64,000 nt of DNA from Serpula lacrymans var. lacrymans S7.9 (Eukaryota > Basidiomycota > Agaricomycetes > Boletales > Serpulaceae), in contig NW_006763293.1 of NCBI RefSeq assembly GCF_000218685.1, positions 3,097,968 through 3,161,967 of the forward strand, in the 5' to 3' direction. Below the pieces are notes generated by a model. That model ran no database searches. It was not told the origin of the DNA and worked only from the letters and a program-made list of their open reading frames with translations. Positions 22,756-34,112 of the stretch are shown piece by piece (position 1 is the first letter of the stretch; the number at the start of each line of letters is the position of its first letter). A program made the translations under genes and the position numbers.

Positions 22756-23446
22756 TCATGCACCGTAAAAACGCCATGCAAAGTACGCGCCTAAGAGACC
22801 CAGAGGCACAAAGTACATCAAGCTGAAAAGTGTTGTTAAACAAGTATAGATATATGGTATTTAATGGTACTTACTTCGAACCCTGCTCGACAGCAGTGCT
22901 AACTTTGTTGTCCGAGGGAGCGTTGCGGACCGCAGATTTAGTCTTGAGGTCCTGTAGCCAGTGAGCATAGATTCGCGGAGGGACGGGATAGAGGCTAGAT
23001 ACATACACTGCCCTTCTCGAAGTCACCAACAAACATGTCCGGGAGGAGGGCACGCGCCTCGTCGGAGTGGCCGACATCCTCGAAAGCCTCAGTGGCATCC
23101 TGACCTGTATTATGAAATAAGCAACGTAGATATTATTTGTAGTGGAACCTTATCACGTACCACCCTCCGACAAAATGACCTCGTCGCCTCCTGGGTGCTA
23201 GATTGGCGACAAAGAGTGTTAAGATGGAGGTTAACACAACTATACTGAGTGTGCATACCTCATCAATGAATTTTGAGACGTCGTAAACTGTTTTTAACAG
23301 GACGTAAGAAATCCGCGTCAGCCGATTGGCCTTCTGGTTGTGGTGAGGATAGAGAACAAGTACGAACCCTTTTCGTGGAGGAGGACGTAGAAGCTGTCCT
23401 TTTTTGTGTTTGCCTTCAGCTCGTCGAGGGTGATAATTCTGGACAT
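22756..23446 (-). CDS. CYB5: Cytochrome b5, microsomal tail-anchored
   Basis: Cytochrome b5 is a haem protein that passes electrons to ER desaturases, hydroxylases and some P450s. Six exons, 23446-23368, 23287-23259, 23197-23161, 23104-23007, 22951-22875 and 22822-22756, encode 128 residues with closing phases. The start MSRIITLDELKAN leads to VYDVSKFIDEHPGGDEV, which carries the first haem-ligand histidine, and EDVGHSDEARALL with the second. A linker (KTKSAVRNAPSDNKV) follows, then a C-terminal hydrophobic anchor YFVPLGLLGAYFAWRFYG. Length and layout are those of the ER form. Exons as small as 29 and 37 nt split the haem-binding core. Confidence 0.95.
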
Positions 23447-24252
23447 GATGGATATGGTGGTGAGGACGTGGACGATAAGTAAAGGTAAGACGGAAACGAA
23501 GGGCGTCTGTCCTTACCCGGCTAAAGCCCTTCGTATAAAAACAGTCGGCAACTTTGAATTTTCTCACACATATCAGGTCCTTTTTTTTTGCTTACACAAG
23601 TCATCAACGCTGACCAGATCGTTGTTTGAAGGAGAAATGCATCTCTAGCCGCAGAACCGCCACCTAAAATGCACTGGGTCGAATGATTTGCCTCCCACTG
23701 GCACCGACGGCCGTTGGAGGTGGAGAATGACTCAAGTCTTAGTTGCACTCTAATGGAGATAGATGGGACAACAACGTGTATTTTGCAATAGAACATGTCT
23801 GCGCGGTTTAGTACTCGAATGACCACAGTATGTACTGAATATATAACCAGTAGGGCACTCAAGCGTGGACCAAGCATGCCACAGAAGCTAGATCTTCCAC
23901 TGCACTAGTAAAGGAACGAAGGCACTGTAAACCGTGTCCCTAGGCATAAGCGTGTGGGACTCCACCGATGGAGAATAATGTGCGACAAGGCTGAGGACGT
24001 CGCAGCCATCATGAGGACATGTGGACTCGTGAGGACAGCGACGTCCTGCCTCTACAGAGATCGTTAACGTTTGAAGACGCAGTGATAAAAACATCATCCA
24101 AAATAAAGTTTGCGCAATATAACCTGTGGAACAATTCAAAGTCCGAAGAACAAGAACGCGGGAAAGCCCGTGTTCCGACGGACACGCTGCCGTTTCTGCA
24201 GATTGATCCCGCACCTACGCCTCCTTCGCTCCCTCAAGACGTCGTCCCCACC
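23447..24252. other. Divergent intergenic region between CYB5 and nucleoporin gene
   Basis: This 806 bp stretch separates two divergent start codons, so it should hold both promoters. A poly-T tract lies near 23580. No coding sequence was recognised. Confidence 0.55.
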
Positions 24253-27200
24253 ATGGCCTTCGACGACGAAACCGCCGACATCCTGGGCGGTCCCATTCTC
24301 CAAAATAAATCTGTAGGCTTTTTCAGCAAATGGGCTACTCTTTCACTATCGTTCAAGGCCACGCTCGTCCTTGGACTAGGTTTTTTGGCGTGGTTACTTT
24401 TAATACACGCTCGCGACACGGTTTTCAAATGGCAGGAGTATTCCTACAAAAAGTTCGTGCTCCCTTCTGCGTGTGCACATCACGTCTTTCCCCCAGTAAC
24501 TCATCTCTGTTGTGTGTGTTAGGGCTATGCGTAGACGACATGGAATACCAGACAACGACAATCGGCCGTTCACCGTTGCGTATGCTGCGGCTACGCGTGC
24601 TCGCGCCGAGCGTGAGGCACAGGGAAAGTCGAAAGAAAAACAGTTTCCCGATCAGCTTCCTGCTTGGACACAGCGCAACGCGTTGGCTGATGGACTGCGA
24701 CTGAGACAACGATTTGCCAATGCAGGTGCGTATTGCATAGCGTTACTTCATTTCATTGATTGATCTTATCGGATTGCACGTTTGAAATCTATAGCTCAAG
24801 CTCAAAACGTGCCGTCTATTCAGGGCACAACCCATCAGCCACGAGAAGATCGCTCTGGATCGACTTATACCCAGCAACGTGCTGATCGCGACGCACTCGA
24901 CTTCGCTGACCGTTATGATCCAAATCCTCGTAGAATACAAGAGCATGCTGTTGAACATGATGACGAGTCTGCTCCGCCTCGAACAAAGGTATCATCCCGC
25001 CGAGTCAGCCGCAAAACTCTTCATCTCAATGGGAATGCGCCCAATGAGGAGACCAAGAAGAGGTCTTGGGATAATGAAAGCGAATTTGAGCTCGAGAGCG
25101 CTAAAAAGTCACGTGTAGAAGGCGATGAACTCATTGATGGTGACGAGGATGCTGGGTGGTTTGAACAACGGGACAAAAGTAGGCAGCTAGCACGGGGATC
25201 AAAGAGAAGCTATGGCTCAGAGGTAGATGAAGATAACTACCCACGAGTCAACGGTAGGGATAAGCGCTCTCGTAAGGCATCGCAGGACAAATCTTCGGAA
25301 GATCAGGACGATCTCATGGAAACAGATGATGTTGAGGAGGATGAATTAACTGAGCTACGATCGATTCCTCGAGGGAAAAAACGTGACCGAACTGAGGCCG
25401 GATCAACCTTTGGTGGAGACGACGAGGACGAGGTGACGGCAGCGCCAGATGACAAGGCTCTGCGTCATCACAAGCGCCGTACGGTATCGAAACGGAAATC
25501 GGAGGTTACTTTGCGCGGGAGCAAACGCAATCGGGACACTGACGCTGTGGACAGCGAGGGCGAAGGTTCTCCCGGATCGCACAAACATAAAGAGCGATCA
25601 TCGAGGAAAAAGAGAGGGAAGAAGGCAGTGTCTGAAGAAACTCAAAGTGATATCTCAATGGATAGCTCTATGTCCAAGGATCCACTATGTAAAGGCAGGA
25701 AAATAGGAGAAGAATGGGAAGCAAACGGTGTTCAATACAAGGTTGGCAGCTCGGGCGAGCGTTTGCAGCTCACGCTAGTCAAGAAAGCACGAAGTAAATT
25801 CCCCATGGTACGTAAATGCTAGATATCCAAGGCAATAATCTGACCTTCCCCTCAGCCCAAGGACTCGCAGCATCCTGATCGTTCCGCGAATTTAGAAATC
25901 TACGTTGAAACTTGGATGACTGAAGAACAGCACAAGCTGGCTGAAGACCGACATGAACTTGTCTGGCAGGATACTCCTAGGGTATCTGTTGAGCCCCAGA
26001 CGCCAGGTGATGTTCCTGATTCGCCTTCAAAGACGGGTAAAAATTTGCTCTGGGAATCGACAAAGGATAGTCCTATCGCTCGTCGCCCTTTCCGCCAGTC
26101 AATCGCCACTAACGTCGGTATCCGCATCAACCCTTTCCAGCAATCGCAAAACGTTCCGGGACGTCGTGTCGCTTCGTCGTACAATCTGCCGACACCGGCA
26201 CTTTTCGGAGGGGTGGGCGATAGTCCTACTCGGCGCTCATCTCGGTTCTCAAAGTGGGAAAAACAGGACCTTGAGGCTGAGGCGATGGCAAAGATGCGTG
26301 CCAAGGTGCAGGAGCAGAAGAAACTGTCTGGTCCCCAAAAGAAGGCGGGTGAACTGCCTACGAGTGTGACTGCCCCAGAGTTGGGCGCTAAGGCGGCTGT
26401 TCCTACTCCTTTGTTTACCGCACCCGCGCCTACTCCCGTCAATAGTATCAGCTTTACGAAGCCTGCGGATAAGCCAGCGCAGGTTTCGGAGAACAAGGCA
26501 GCTGCCTCGACTCCCTTCTCATTCGGGGCTACATCGAGTACTGCTGATGTATCCAAGCAAACTTCTGGTCTTAATACTGTCACCAGTGGTCTTCCTACTC
26601 CGTCGTCAAACCTCCCTGAACCTACCTCTACAGGCGCAGGGGAGAAGCCAAAGTGGAATTTATTCCCTCCTGCTACCGGGGGGCCAACGGCTGCTCCCAG
26701 CCAACCTGCTGGACCGTCGTCGTCTGTTCCCTCGTTCTCGTTTGCTCCACCACCTAAACAATCTGAGAGCAGCCCAAGTCTAGCATCATTATCTGCGGCA
26801 TCCAGTGTCCCACCATCTACTTCCATTCCTAATTTCTTCTCTTCAAAGCCTGCAGCTACATCACAACCCGAGGCCCCCCCAAAAACCTTTGCGCCGTTTT
26901 CAACTGGTGCTGCAGCTTCAGGTGCCTCCACTGCGCCTTCATTTGCTGGGTTCGGGGTTTCTAATTCTGAACAGAAGAAACCGGCTGAGGTCTCGAGCAC
27001 TGGTGGCAGTTCGTTGACGGCGAGGCTTGGAGGATTTGCTCCTCAAGCCGCCGCCGATTCTTCTAAACCTGCCGGTGCTCCTGCCAGTAGCCCTTTCAGC
27101 TTTGGAAAGGCCACAGTCCCTACTCCTACCACGTCTACAACCACTGGCCAGCAGGCAGACAAACCACTATCAGTCTTTGGAAACAATACGAGCACGCCAA

Positions 27201-28369
27201 GTAGTGTATTCACTTCGGCACCTGCCGCGTCAAGTACGACCAAGACTGACGACTCTGCCCCTTTGAAGTTTGATTTTGGTGTCAAGGCTAAGCCAGTGGG
27301 TTCGACGCCAAAGCCGCCAATGACGGCCCCGAATTCAATGTCTGCGTTCCCTTCGACTATTTCAGCCAACACAGCCTCTGAGGGCTCGAAGCCTGCTGCT
27401 TCAACGTCAGCTCCGTCTTTCTCTTTCGCTAGTCCTACTCCTGCTGCGAATGCTGCGGCAAGTTCATCGGGACCTTCTGGGTCGACCGAACCGCCAAAGT
27501 TTGCATTTGGACAGCCAAGTGCTGGGACAGGGTCCGTGTTTGGGCCACCGGGCAGTTCGAGTATGACCTCGTCTACCACACCAAAGTCGGCATTTGGTGG
27601 CTTTGGATCTGATGCGACGTCAAAGAGTTCACCATTTGGTACTAATACTGCCAATTCAGGCGCCAATCAGTCGGCCATGTCATCTACGCCTACATCAATA
27701 TTCGGTGCTGCAAATGCTGTGAATGATGATTCAAGAAAAAGTGCTGCTGCTTCGACTGCTCCTCCTGCCTTTGGTGGATTTGGTGGTAACAATGCGACGA
27801 GTGTCTTTGGCGCAACTGGTGCCCCAACGGCTACCAGCAATTCTAACGCTACGCCATTATCTATGCCAAAGACTGCGTTCAGTGGTTTTGGTAGTGGTGC
27901 AACGTCCACCTCTGCATTTTCGACTACTCCTGCTGGATCGCCTGCGTCCGTGAAGCCTTTTACGTTTGGAAATCCTACTGCATCATCGAGTGGTGGTAAT
28001 CAGCCTGCTGAGGAGTCGAAAGCATCTCCTTTTGCACCATCTGCAACCAAAGCATCATCCAGTCCGTTTGCATTCGGTGTTAGTGGTACAAGCGGATTCG
28101 GTGGGTCGAATGCCTCATCAGTGCCAATGTCTTCGGCGATGGGAGGCGCAAGCAAACCCGTTGGGGGTGGCTTCACCTTTAGCGGTGCGGGATTCGGACA
28201 GCCACCTTCTGGGGCCCCATCTTCTTCGTCTACTGCCTCGCAGTCGATATTTGGTAAACCATCACAGCCCACACCGAGTTCCTTCGGGTTTGGCAAGCCA
28301 TCGGGAGGCAGCGCGTTCGCATTTGGCCAGCCTTCTGCCTCTGGCCAAAATCAGCAGCAAAAACAATAA
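24253..28369 (+). CDS. FG-repeat nucleoporin with N-terminal transmembrane segment
   Basis: Four exons, 24253-24452, 24523-24725, 24795-25807 and 25856-28369, encode 1309 residues with closing phases. The N-terminus MAFDDETADILGGPILQ is followed by a hydrophobic span TLVLGLGFLAWLLLI flanked by charged residues, a likely membrane anchor. Next comes a basic region, then about 300 residues rich in Lys, Arg, Glu and Asp with several nuclear-import-like patches (KKRSWD, RRTVSKRKSE, SSRKKRGKK). A conserved linker contains RRPFRQS and RINPFQQS. The last 700 residues are Ser/Thr/Ala/Pro rich and hold some twenty FG-type motifs: PFSFG, SVFG, SAFGGFG, SPFG, SIFG, TSGFGG, SFGFG and AFAFG. FG repeats bind importins inside the nuclear pore. 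A membrane anchor plus C-terminal FG tail is the design of metazoan POM121; yeast FG nucleoporins are soluble or use amphipathic helices. Role as an FG nucleoporin is secure; the membrane-anchored class is inferred. Confidence 0.88.
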
Positions 28370-28929
28370 GTAGGATATTCAACTCATTGGCATTAGAAGA
28401 GGTGTTGAGGACTAATTTTTCACTCAAATAATTGTACACTACGCATTACCCAGATTTTTTTTTCGATTTTCATGCTATGTCTCTTTTTGCATGTTTCTTT
28501 GATTGTTTGTCTTACCATACTCGAGCTCGAATTGAAGGTCGCCTTCATAATGTCCCCTTTGTACCATGTGAGCGAGCAAGTGTGCTGGTGGGGCTTTCTG
28601 GGGAAAACGGTGATGTGATGCCACGTGGGTTAATAACGAAGTAATAATGCCAGCCCGAGACGAAACTGGAACGAACAGCGAATGGTTTCCGTTGATATCT
28701 TGCCTGGACTCTAGCGACATTCTGGCAACACCATCGATGCCCATATCGTGCTTTTGGCTTGCGATTCAGACTGATGCTGGCTACTTAAGAGAACACAACC
28801 CATCGATATCTCGCAAAACACCCATACGCTTTCTAACTGCATCTCACACCATCTACTACTATCACTGACATTTGCTGGACATCTGACTCCATATCGTTCT
28901 TGCCTTACTTTACTCGTTTCTTCTGTCAT
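28370..28929. other. Intergenic spacer, no gene seen
   Basis: About 560 bp between two plus-strand genes. The stretch before 28930 is pyrimidine rich, as expected for a promoter and 5' leader. No convincing coding frame was found. Confidence 0.55.
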
Positions 28930-31496
28930 ATGCTGGCAAATAACTTCTCCGCTGCTCCGCGACCTCGCCCTCCTGCCAAGGCCCGCCGTGTCTCTTCTCT
29001 GGTCAAGTCTTCTCCACCACCTCCCTATGCCATCGCTTCTCCTACCACGAATGAGCTACCAGATCCAAGAAAGAATACCTTGCTTGGTTCGCCCATCCTA
29101 AACACCGTCCAGATGCTTGGAGGATGGGAAGCTCAGCCAATGTCACCACTTGCCGACGATTGGACCAACGAGAAGTCTAGAGAGGAGCTCTCAGAATTAC
29201 TCTTGAAAGCCGATGGGCTCATCAAGGAGCGCGAGAGCGGTGCGTCATTCTTCGTGATAAATACCTCACAATGTCGCTGAACGGTCAAGCCCTTTATGCA
29301 GAGCTCACCATGACCACTGCCGTGTGCAAGAGCTTATACGAAAATAATATGGAGCTCAAGAACAGACATCAGGCCCTTCTCGCACGTCTGCCTGTTTCCC
29401 CCTCCATCTCGCCTCCTTGCTCTGCATCCACCTCTCCGGTATCATCTTCCCCTCCTCTGCTTCATTCTCCGCAGTATTATGGCGCTACCATATCTCGGTC
29501 CTCTTCTCGCATGAGCACAAGTTCGCTAGAGGCACCCCGCTCGCGTCATCACCGACGGATTTCGGTGTCTCCATCTGATATAGCTCTTCTTTCGGACCAG
29601 AATGCAGAGCTTCTATACAAGCTGGAAAAACTCGAGTCCGAGTCTATTCAGGCTGACCAAGCCGGCCGGCGCAAGCTCCGTAAACTAGAACAGGAGATCC
29701 AGGGCCTTCGCGACGAACTTGACGAGACCAGGGCACGGAGCGAGGAACTGGAAGAGACGGCGCGAAATGCGCTCAAGGGGCGGGCCAAAGATGCAGACGA
29801 GATATCGAGGAAAAAGCTGGAGAGAGAGGAGAGGCTTAGAGCTTTACGGGGAAAACCAGACTATGACCCGGAAATCGACGAAGTCAGAGACTTTGCCCCT
29901 GGAGGAGCATTGTCAGCCAATGGTTCGTCGAAACTAGGCCTTGGCCTACCTTCTTCGTTCAGGTTCAGGTTTACTTCTCACCGATATGCGTCCGAGTGTA
30001 TCCCTGGTTCTACGTCCAGGCGCGATGCAATGGATGATCTGGATGATTATCCCCCGACAGCATCCATTGGCCGATCTGTCTCTCAGCCATCTCAGTTCCC
30101 CCCTGCTCATGAATATGCGCTGGTCTCTCAGCTGCTTTTGAAGATCCGAGAACTTGAGGAGACTAACTCACAGATCACAGAACAACAAGCCAAGACCGCA
30201 GCGCAGATGCTTTCCGTAAAAATGGACGCAGAAAGCATCAGACGTGTATACGAAAGCCTCGGTGAGGCAGACGACGTTGAATGGCGGGTAGTAGAAGACG
30301 GAATGGATGATACAGATGGAGATACCACGGGCGACGAAACAATTCGGTTCAGAAACCTGCGACGGTCCCTCGACAACGAGCCATCCCTCGAGTTTGAAGC
30401 TGGGATCAACGCAGACATCCAAGGTACTCTGCGTAATGCCCTTGTACCTCAACATATTCCTGTCCCTGCTGCTCACATGCACAAGTCGCGGAAATCTGTT
30501 GTTGGCCTGTTTGATTCGCCAGGGTCCATAGATCGCGATTCTGGACATCAACCGCCTCTGTCTCTGACCATTCCCGGCCTTCCCATCCCGTTTTCGACAA
30601 ATGCAGCTGAGACGCCTACCTCATCCACGTCGATCTCACCCGCTTCTGTGGATGTATCACCTATAGAACATACTGCTCGGACGCTGGACAGTGAACTCGG
30701 TAGTCAGATCGGAGAGGACTGGGGTTTCAGCGCTGGGAATCACCACTTCAGGACCAGTAGTCTGTACAATCTGACTGCAATCACTCCTGCTGCGTCGTCG
30801 GGATCTGGGTTTGGATCCATACGCCAGCCCAATCCGTCATTTGAAGAGCTTCATAGTAGATGTACCACGACCACTGATATGGATACCACAGTATCAGCCG
30901 ATTCACATTCTCAGATCTCCTCCGACGAGACTACACCCACACTGACTGATGTATCGTCGAAACCAATGCCGAGTGACGATCTTCTCCTCCCTGGAACCTG
31001 GCGTGGTCAGACACCACCAATACCGCCTCATATCGAAAGTCAAGCCGAGAAAAAGCGACGAATGTCACAGACGATCCGCCAGCGTACGACTCGTTGGGGT
31101 GAAGGGCGATTCACAGAATCGTTACTGACGAACAGAGCTCCACCTCGGACGGATTCAAGGATAGAGCCTGACCGTCCGTTAACACCGATTCCACAGAGGC
31201 TGGCAAATGTGTTTGACGCGGTGGTAGAGACGATTGCAGGGGGGCGCGAGTCAGGGGAGGCTAGTCCTGCAAGGTCACCTACCACACTCGGTCGCGAGAA
31301 TGGATCTGCGGTGACCCTACGCGTGAGCGAGGTGGTTAAAGAGGAGAGGAAGGGTGGCATCGTGTCGTTTGTGCTAGAAGTGTGGTTGTGGCTCCAATTT
31401 GTGATCATCATCCTAGTCTTCCTGTGGGCAATGGCGAAACGCGGGCCAAAGAGCGTTTTGGAAGATGCAGAGAGGAAGAAGATGGGGTCTCGCTGA
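28930..31496 (+). CDS. Tail-anchored coiled-coil protein, unnamed
   Basis: Two exons, 28930-29239 and 29302-31496, encode 834 residues with closing phases. The acceptor at 29302 was chosen because it joins KERES to ELTMTTAVCKSLYENN in frame and is preceded by a good branch-like CTGAAC. After a Pro/Ala-rich start there are three helical coiled-coil stretches: SLYENNMELKNRHQALLARL, AELLYKLEKLESESIQADQA with LEQEIQGLRDELDETRARSE, and LLLKIRELEETNSQITEQQA. Long Ser/Thr/Pro-rich regions separate these from a single hydrophobic span near the C-terminus (VWLWLQFVIIILVFLWAM) followed by a short basic tail. This suggests a tether on an internal membrane such as ER or nuclear envelope. No family name is recognised. 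It directly follows the nucleoporin gene but shared function cannot be inferred. Confidence 0.8.
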
Positions 31497-31769
31497 TATT
31501 GGTGTGTGTATATATCGAATCTACTTGTTGTAATATGCCTCTTGTACTATAGTATAGTTTCTACTAATCCTTTTGCATACCTTGCAGATCGGTAAATGTT
31601 GGATCATAGACAAAATGTCTGCGTCCGCTAAATTGCCTCATGTGATATCACCCATTAGAAGCGTTGTGGGTCACTAACTCGATGAAGAAAAGAATGCGAT
31701 CAAGGTTTTCGGACAGCGCTGTAAACTGATTTTCTTGCCTCTCATTGACAGCCATGTTTCGTTATGTTC

Positions 31770-33064
31770 CGTTAGAGAACGATATTTGTCGATCCAATTT
31801 GCACCGTCCTGACGTGCACGTCTGAGGAGTACTGGGATTTACTTGATAACGATAGGCTCTCTACCGATACTCTCTCTGACGTCGACCTCAACAACGTCGT
31901 TCGTCTGAACCGCGAATGCCTACGTGTAGCTAACCACCAGTAACCTCGACAGCCTCTTATCTGCCATGCTGGAGCACGCACTATATCTTTGGAAAACGAT
32001 ATGTCGCTGTCGCTCTCCACATTGCACCTTGAAAGGGGAAAGATGTGGTGCTCAATAATGGTTCGAATGCATGGACGGTCCATCCGTTCCTCCCACGTCA
32101 GTCCTTCGATTGTCTCTCTTTACATACATCAATTAATTCTCGACGGTACAGTGTTGGCAATGTTCAGAGCCGTCGCGAACACCGAGCCTAGCAGTAGCCA
32201 AACCCCCAACATTGGCGACATAGTCCAGCAAACATATCGAAAGCGCCAGTGGATCAGAGCGAAGTGATCTTAGAGACAAAGTGAGCCGACTCAGAAGAAC
32301 TTGTCTTCTTGCTTCAATGTATTAAGAAACTTTTACAGCTCGCCATCCGCGAACTATATCATTGTGCGATCACTCAAACTTTTGACGCAGCTCATGCGAT
32401 AGAGTTCATTCAGCAAGGGCGGTCACACGAAGTTCCCGATGCGCCTCAAGTTTTAATGGAAGCGGCACATATAACCCCATTCCCGCCCAACAAATTCATT
32501 AGCACATCTAATGTTACCCCTGAAACTTGTGCGTCACCATCTTGTCTTTCTTTAGGTCTCACCTCATCTTTCAAGACAGACAGATGCTGTTCGCACCTGG
32601 GAAATGCTTCAGTCCTGGACACAAATCAACATCCAGAAGATTGATGAATCAGGTGTCAGCTCTCCTGCAAATGCCATCTACATGACGACTACTGAGCATG
32701 CCTCCTTCGGACGATACAGCATTTATCTGGACAAAGAAGCCGTCAGTCACCTCCGTGACGATCCATTCCCCCCGATGGCTATGTTCCCTAGTACCCTGAT
32801 TCTCCTAACAGGTACAAGGTCCGAATGACTCGAAACGGCTTGAGATTGAGCAACGGACGGGCTTCGGCAGATGTCGAGTTTCGAACTTTGACAGAATCGG
32901 ACGTCGAGGCCCCCGATCCCGAGTTTCTCAGAATTCATGCTGCCTTTGCGAAGGTTCTAAACATGCCGAGTACTTTGACAGCGTTGAAAGAGACGCTGAA
33001 AGAGATGCGACTGTGCGCCCGAACGGAGAAACGGACATTGAGTTGCTCCTCACGTCCAGATTAG
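31770..33064 (+). pseudogene. Decayed HNH-endonuclease-family gene (fungal HNH_2 type)
   Basis: Pieces of a protein family common in mushroom genomes appear in order but in different frames. They are a helical N-terminal part (SLLSAMLEHA in one frame, then FGKRYVAVALHIAP in another, near 31960-32030); a possible HNH core with AAHITPFPPNKF (about 32460-32500); SSPANAIYMTTTEHASFGRY (about 32660-32720); and the C-terminal block FLRIHAAFAKVLNM (32920-32963). The family tail (EYFDSVERDAERDATVRP, ELLLTSRLAIVAH) continues to the TAG at 33062 in a different frame from the preceding block, so about ten bases seem lost near 32963. Multiple shifts make a functional product unlikely. The family assignment is from memory of motif order and is moderately sure. 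Intact members are thought to be nucleases or derived DNA-binding proteins. Confidence 0.55.
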
Positions 33065-34112
33065 CAATCGTGGCACATTAGTCGCGTACGTCGTCCTCAC
33101 CAACGACGTCTTCCCATATCCCTGCTTGGTTCGGTCCACAAATACCAGAAACACTTGGCCTTTGACATCCAACCTGCTTGGCTCGTCACTGGAAAAAAAA
33201 AACCTATTGCAAACTCGTCTCTACCTTACTATGTCCCTGGCTCACCTTTTCTATTCGATCCAGTATTCCATGCCTCAAACAAATCGCAGCCAAAATTGCG
33301 CCATCCAGTCTCTTAGGCATCAAATATAGCAAATTCTTGACTGGGTCAAATTGCCGTCTCCGCACAGCTTCAGGTATTTCCAGTCCAAGGCTGAGTTCAG
33401 GAGCTGAGCACAATTCCCGCTCATAGGTCAAGCGCTGTTTTGAAGGAGACGAGGTTTTTGTCTGGTGTGCGGTCGAGGAAGGCCGCGAGGGCACCGGTGT
33501 TTGTACCCTAGGTTCGATATTTTGGGGACTACAGCCGCATGAAGCTGTAATGCGACACTAGCTTCTGAAGCGTGTACGTATGATGCGTCATATCCTGTAC
33601 AAGACTCGGGTACATCTGAAATATCCAGATAACGCCGTACATCGACAGTGCATTCTATCGTTGAGGGGTCGTATCTGATATTTTTAACGACCAAACGAGG
33701 AACTTCTCCACTGGTTTGACCTTGAAGATGCTTGAATATCTTCGAACGTTCCTTGACGACCTGGCCTGACGGAAAGCTCGCGAGCAGTGGTTTCGAGACC
33801 ATTCGTCGACGTGTTGACGATTGCTAGATGTTAGGAAGCATTGATCACTGAAAAGTATAAACATATCTAAGTAGATACACTGATTAATAGATAACAGTAA
33901 TCGTGTAATGCATTAGCTGGTGTTGGGCAGTTTATCGAAGGTGTAATGATGTTTATAGCTGTTATACCAAATCACGACCCCACTATACCCAACGATACCA
34001 CAAAGAGTCATTCCTTCCCACATCACATGCTTCCTTCCATTTCCAACCAGTGCAATCGCTACATGGTGAGATGGAGAGGAACCATAGATAGAAATATGGC
34101 TGTACTGATGCA
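33065..34112. other. Gene-poor region with possible coding relic on minus strand
   Basis: Between the HNH relic and GatB, the minus strand at about 33200-33870 has three overlapping frames of 70-124 codons with protein-like composition. One includes RLVVKNIRYDPSTIECTVDV and HASEASVALQLHAAVVP. A neighbouring frame continues with TGALAAFLDRTPDKNLVSF. This looks like a gene broken by frameshifts or with unresolved introns. I do not recognise the family. The rest of the region shows nothing. Confidence 0.3.

Noticed and set aside
25900..27000. Long minus-strand open frame of 366 codons opposite the FG-repeat region
   Set aside because: It is the antisense shadow of a Ser/Thr/Ala-rich coding exon whose codon bias removes stops on the other strand; no splice partners or family.
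27043..27666. Second antisense frame opposite the FG repeats
   Set aside because: Same reason; the plus strand carries the clear FG nucleoporin.
32040..32080. GGTTCGAATGC word resembling a tRNA T-loop
   Set aside because: No matching acceptor, D or anticodon stems could be formed around it.
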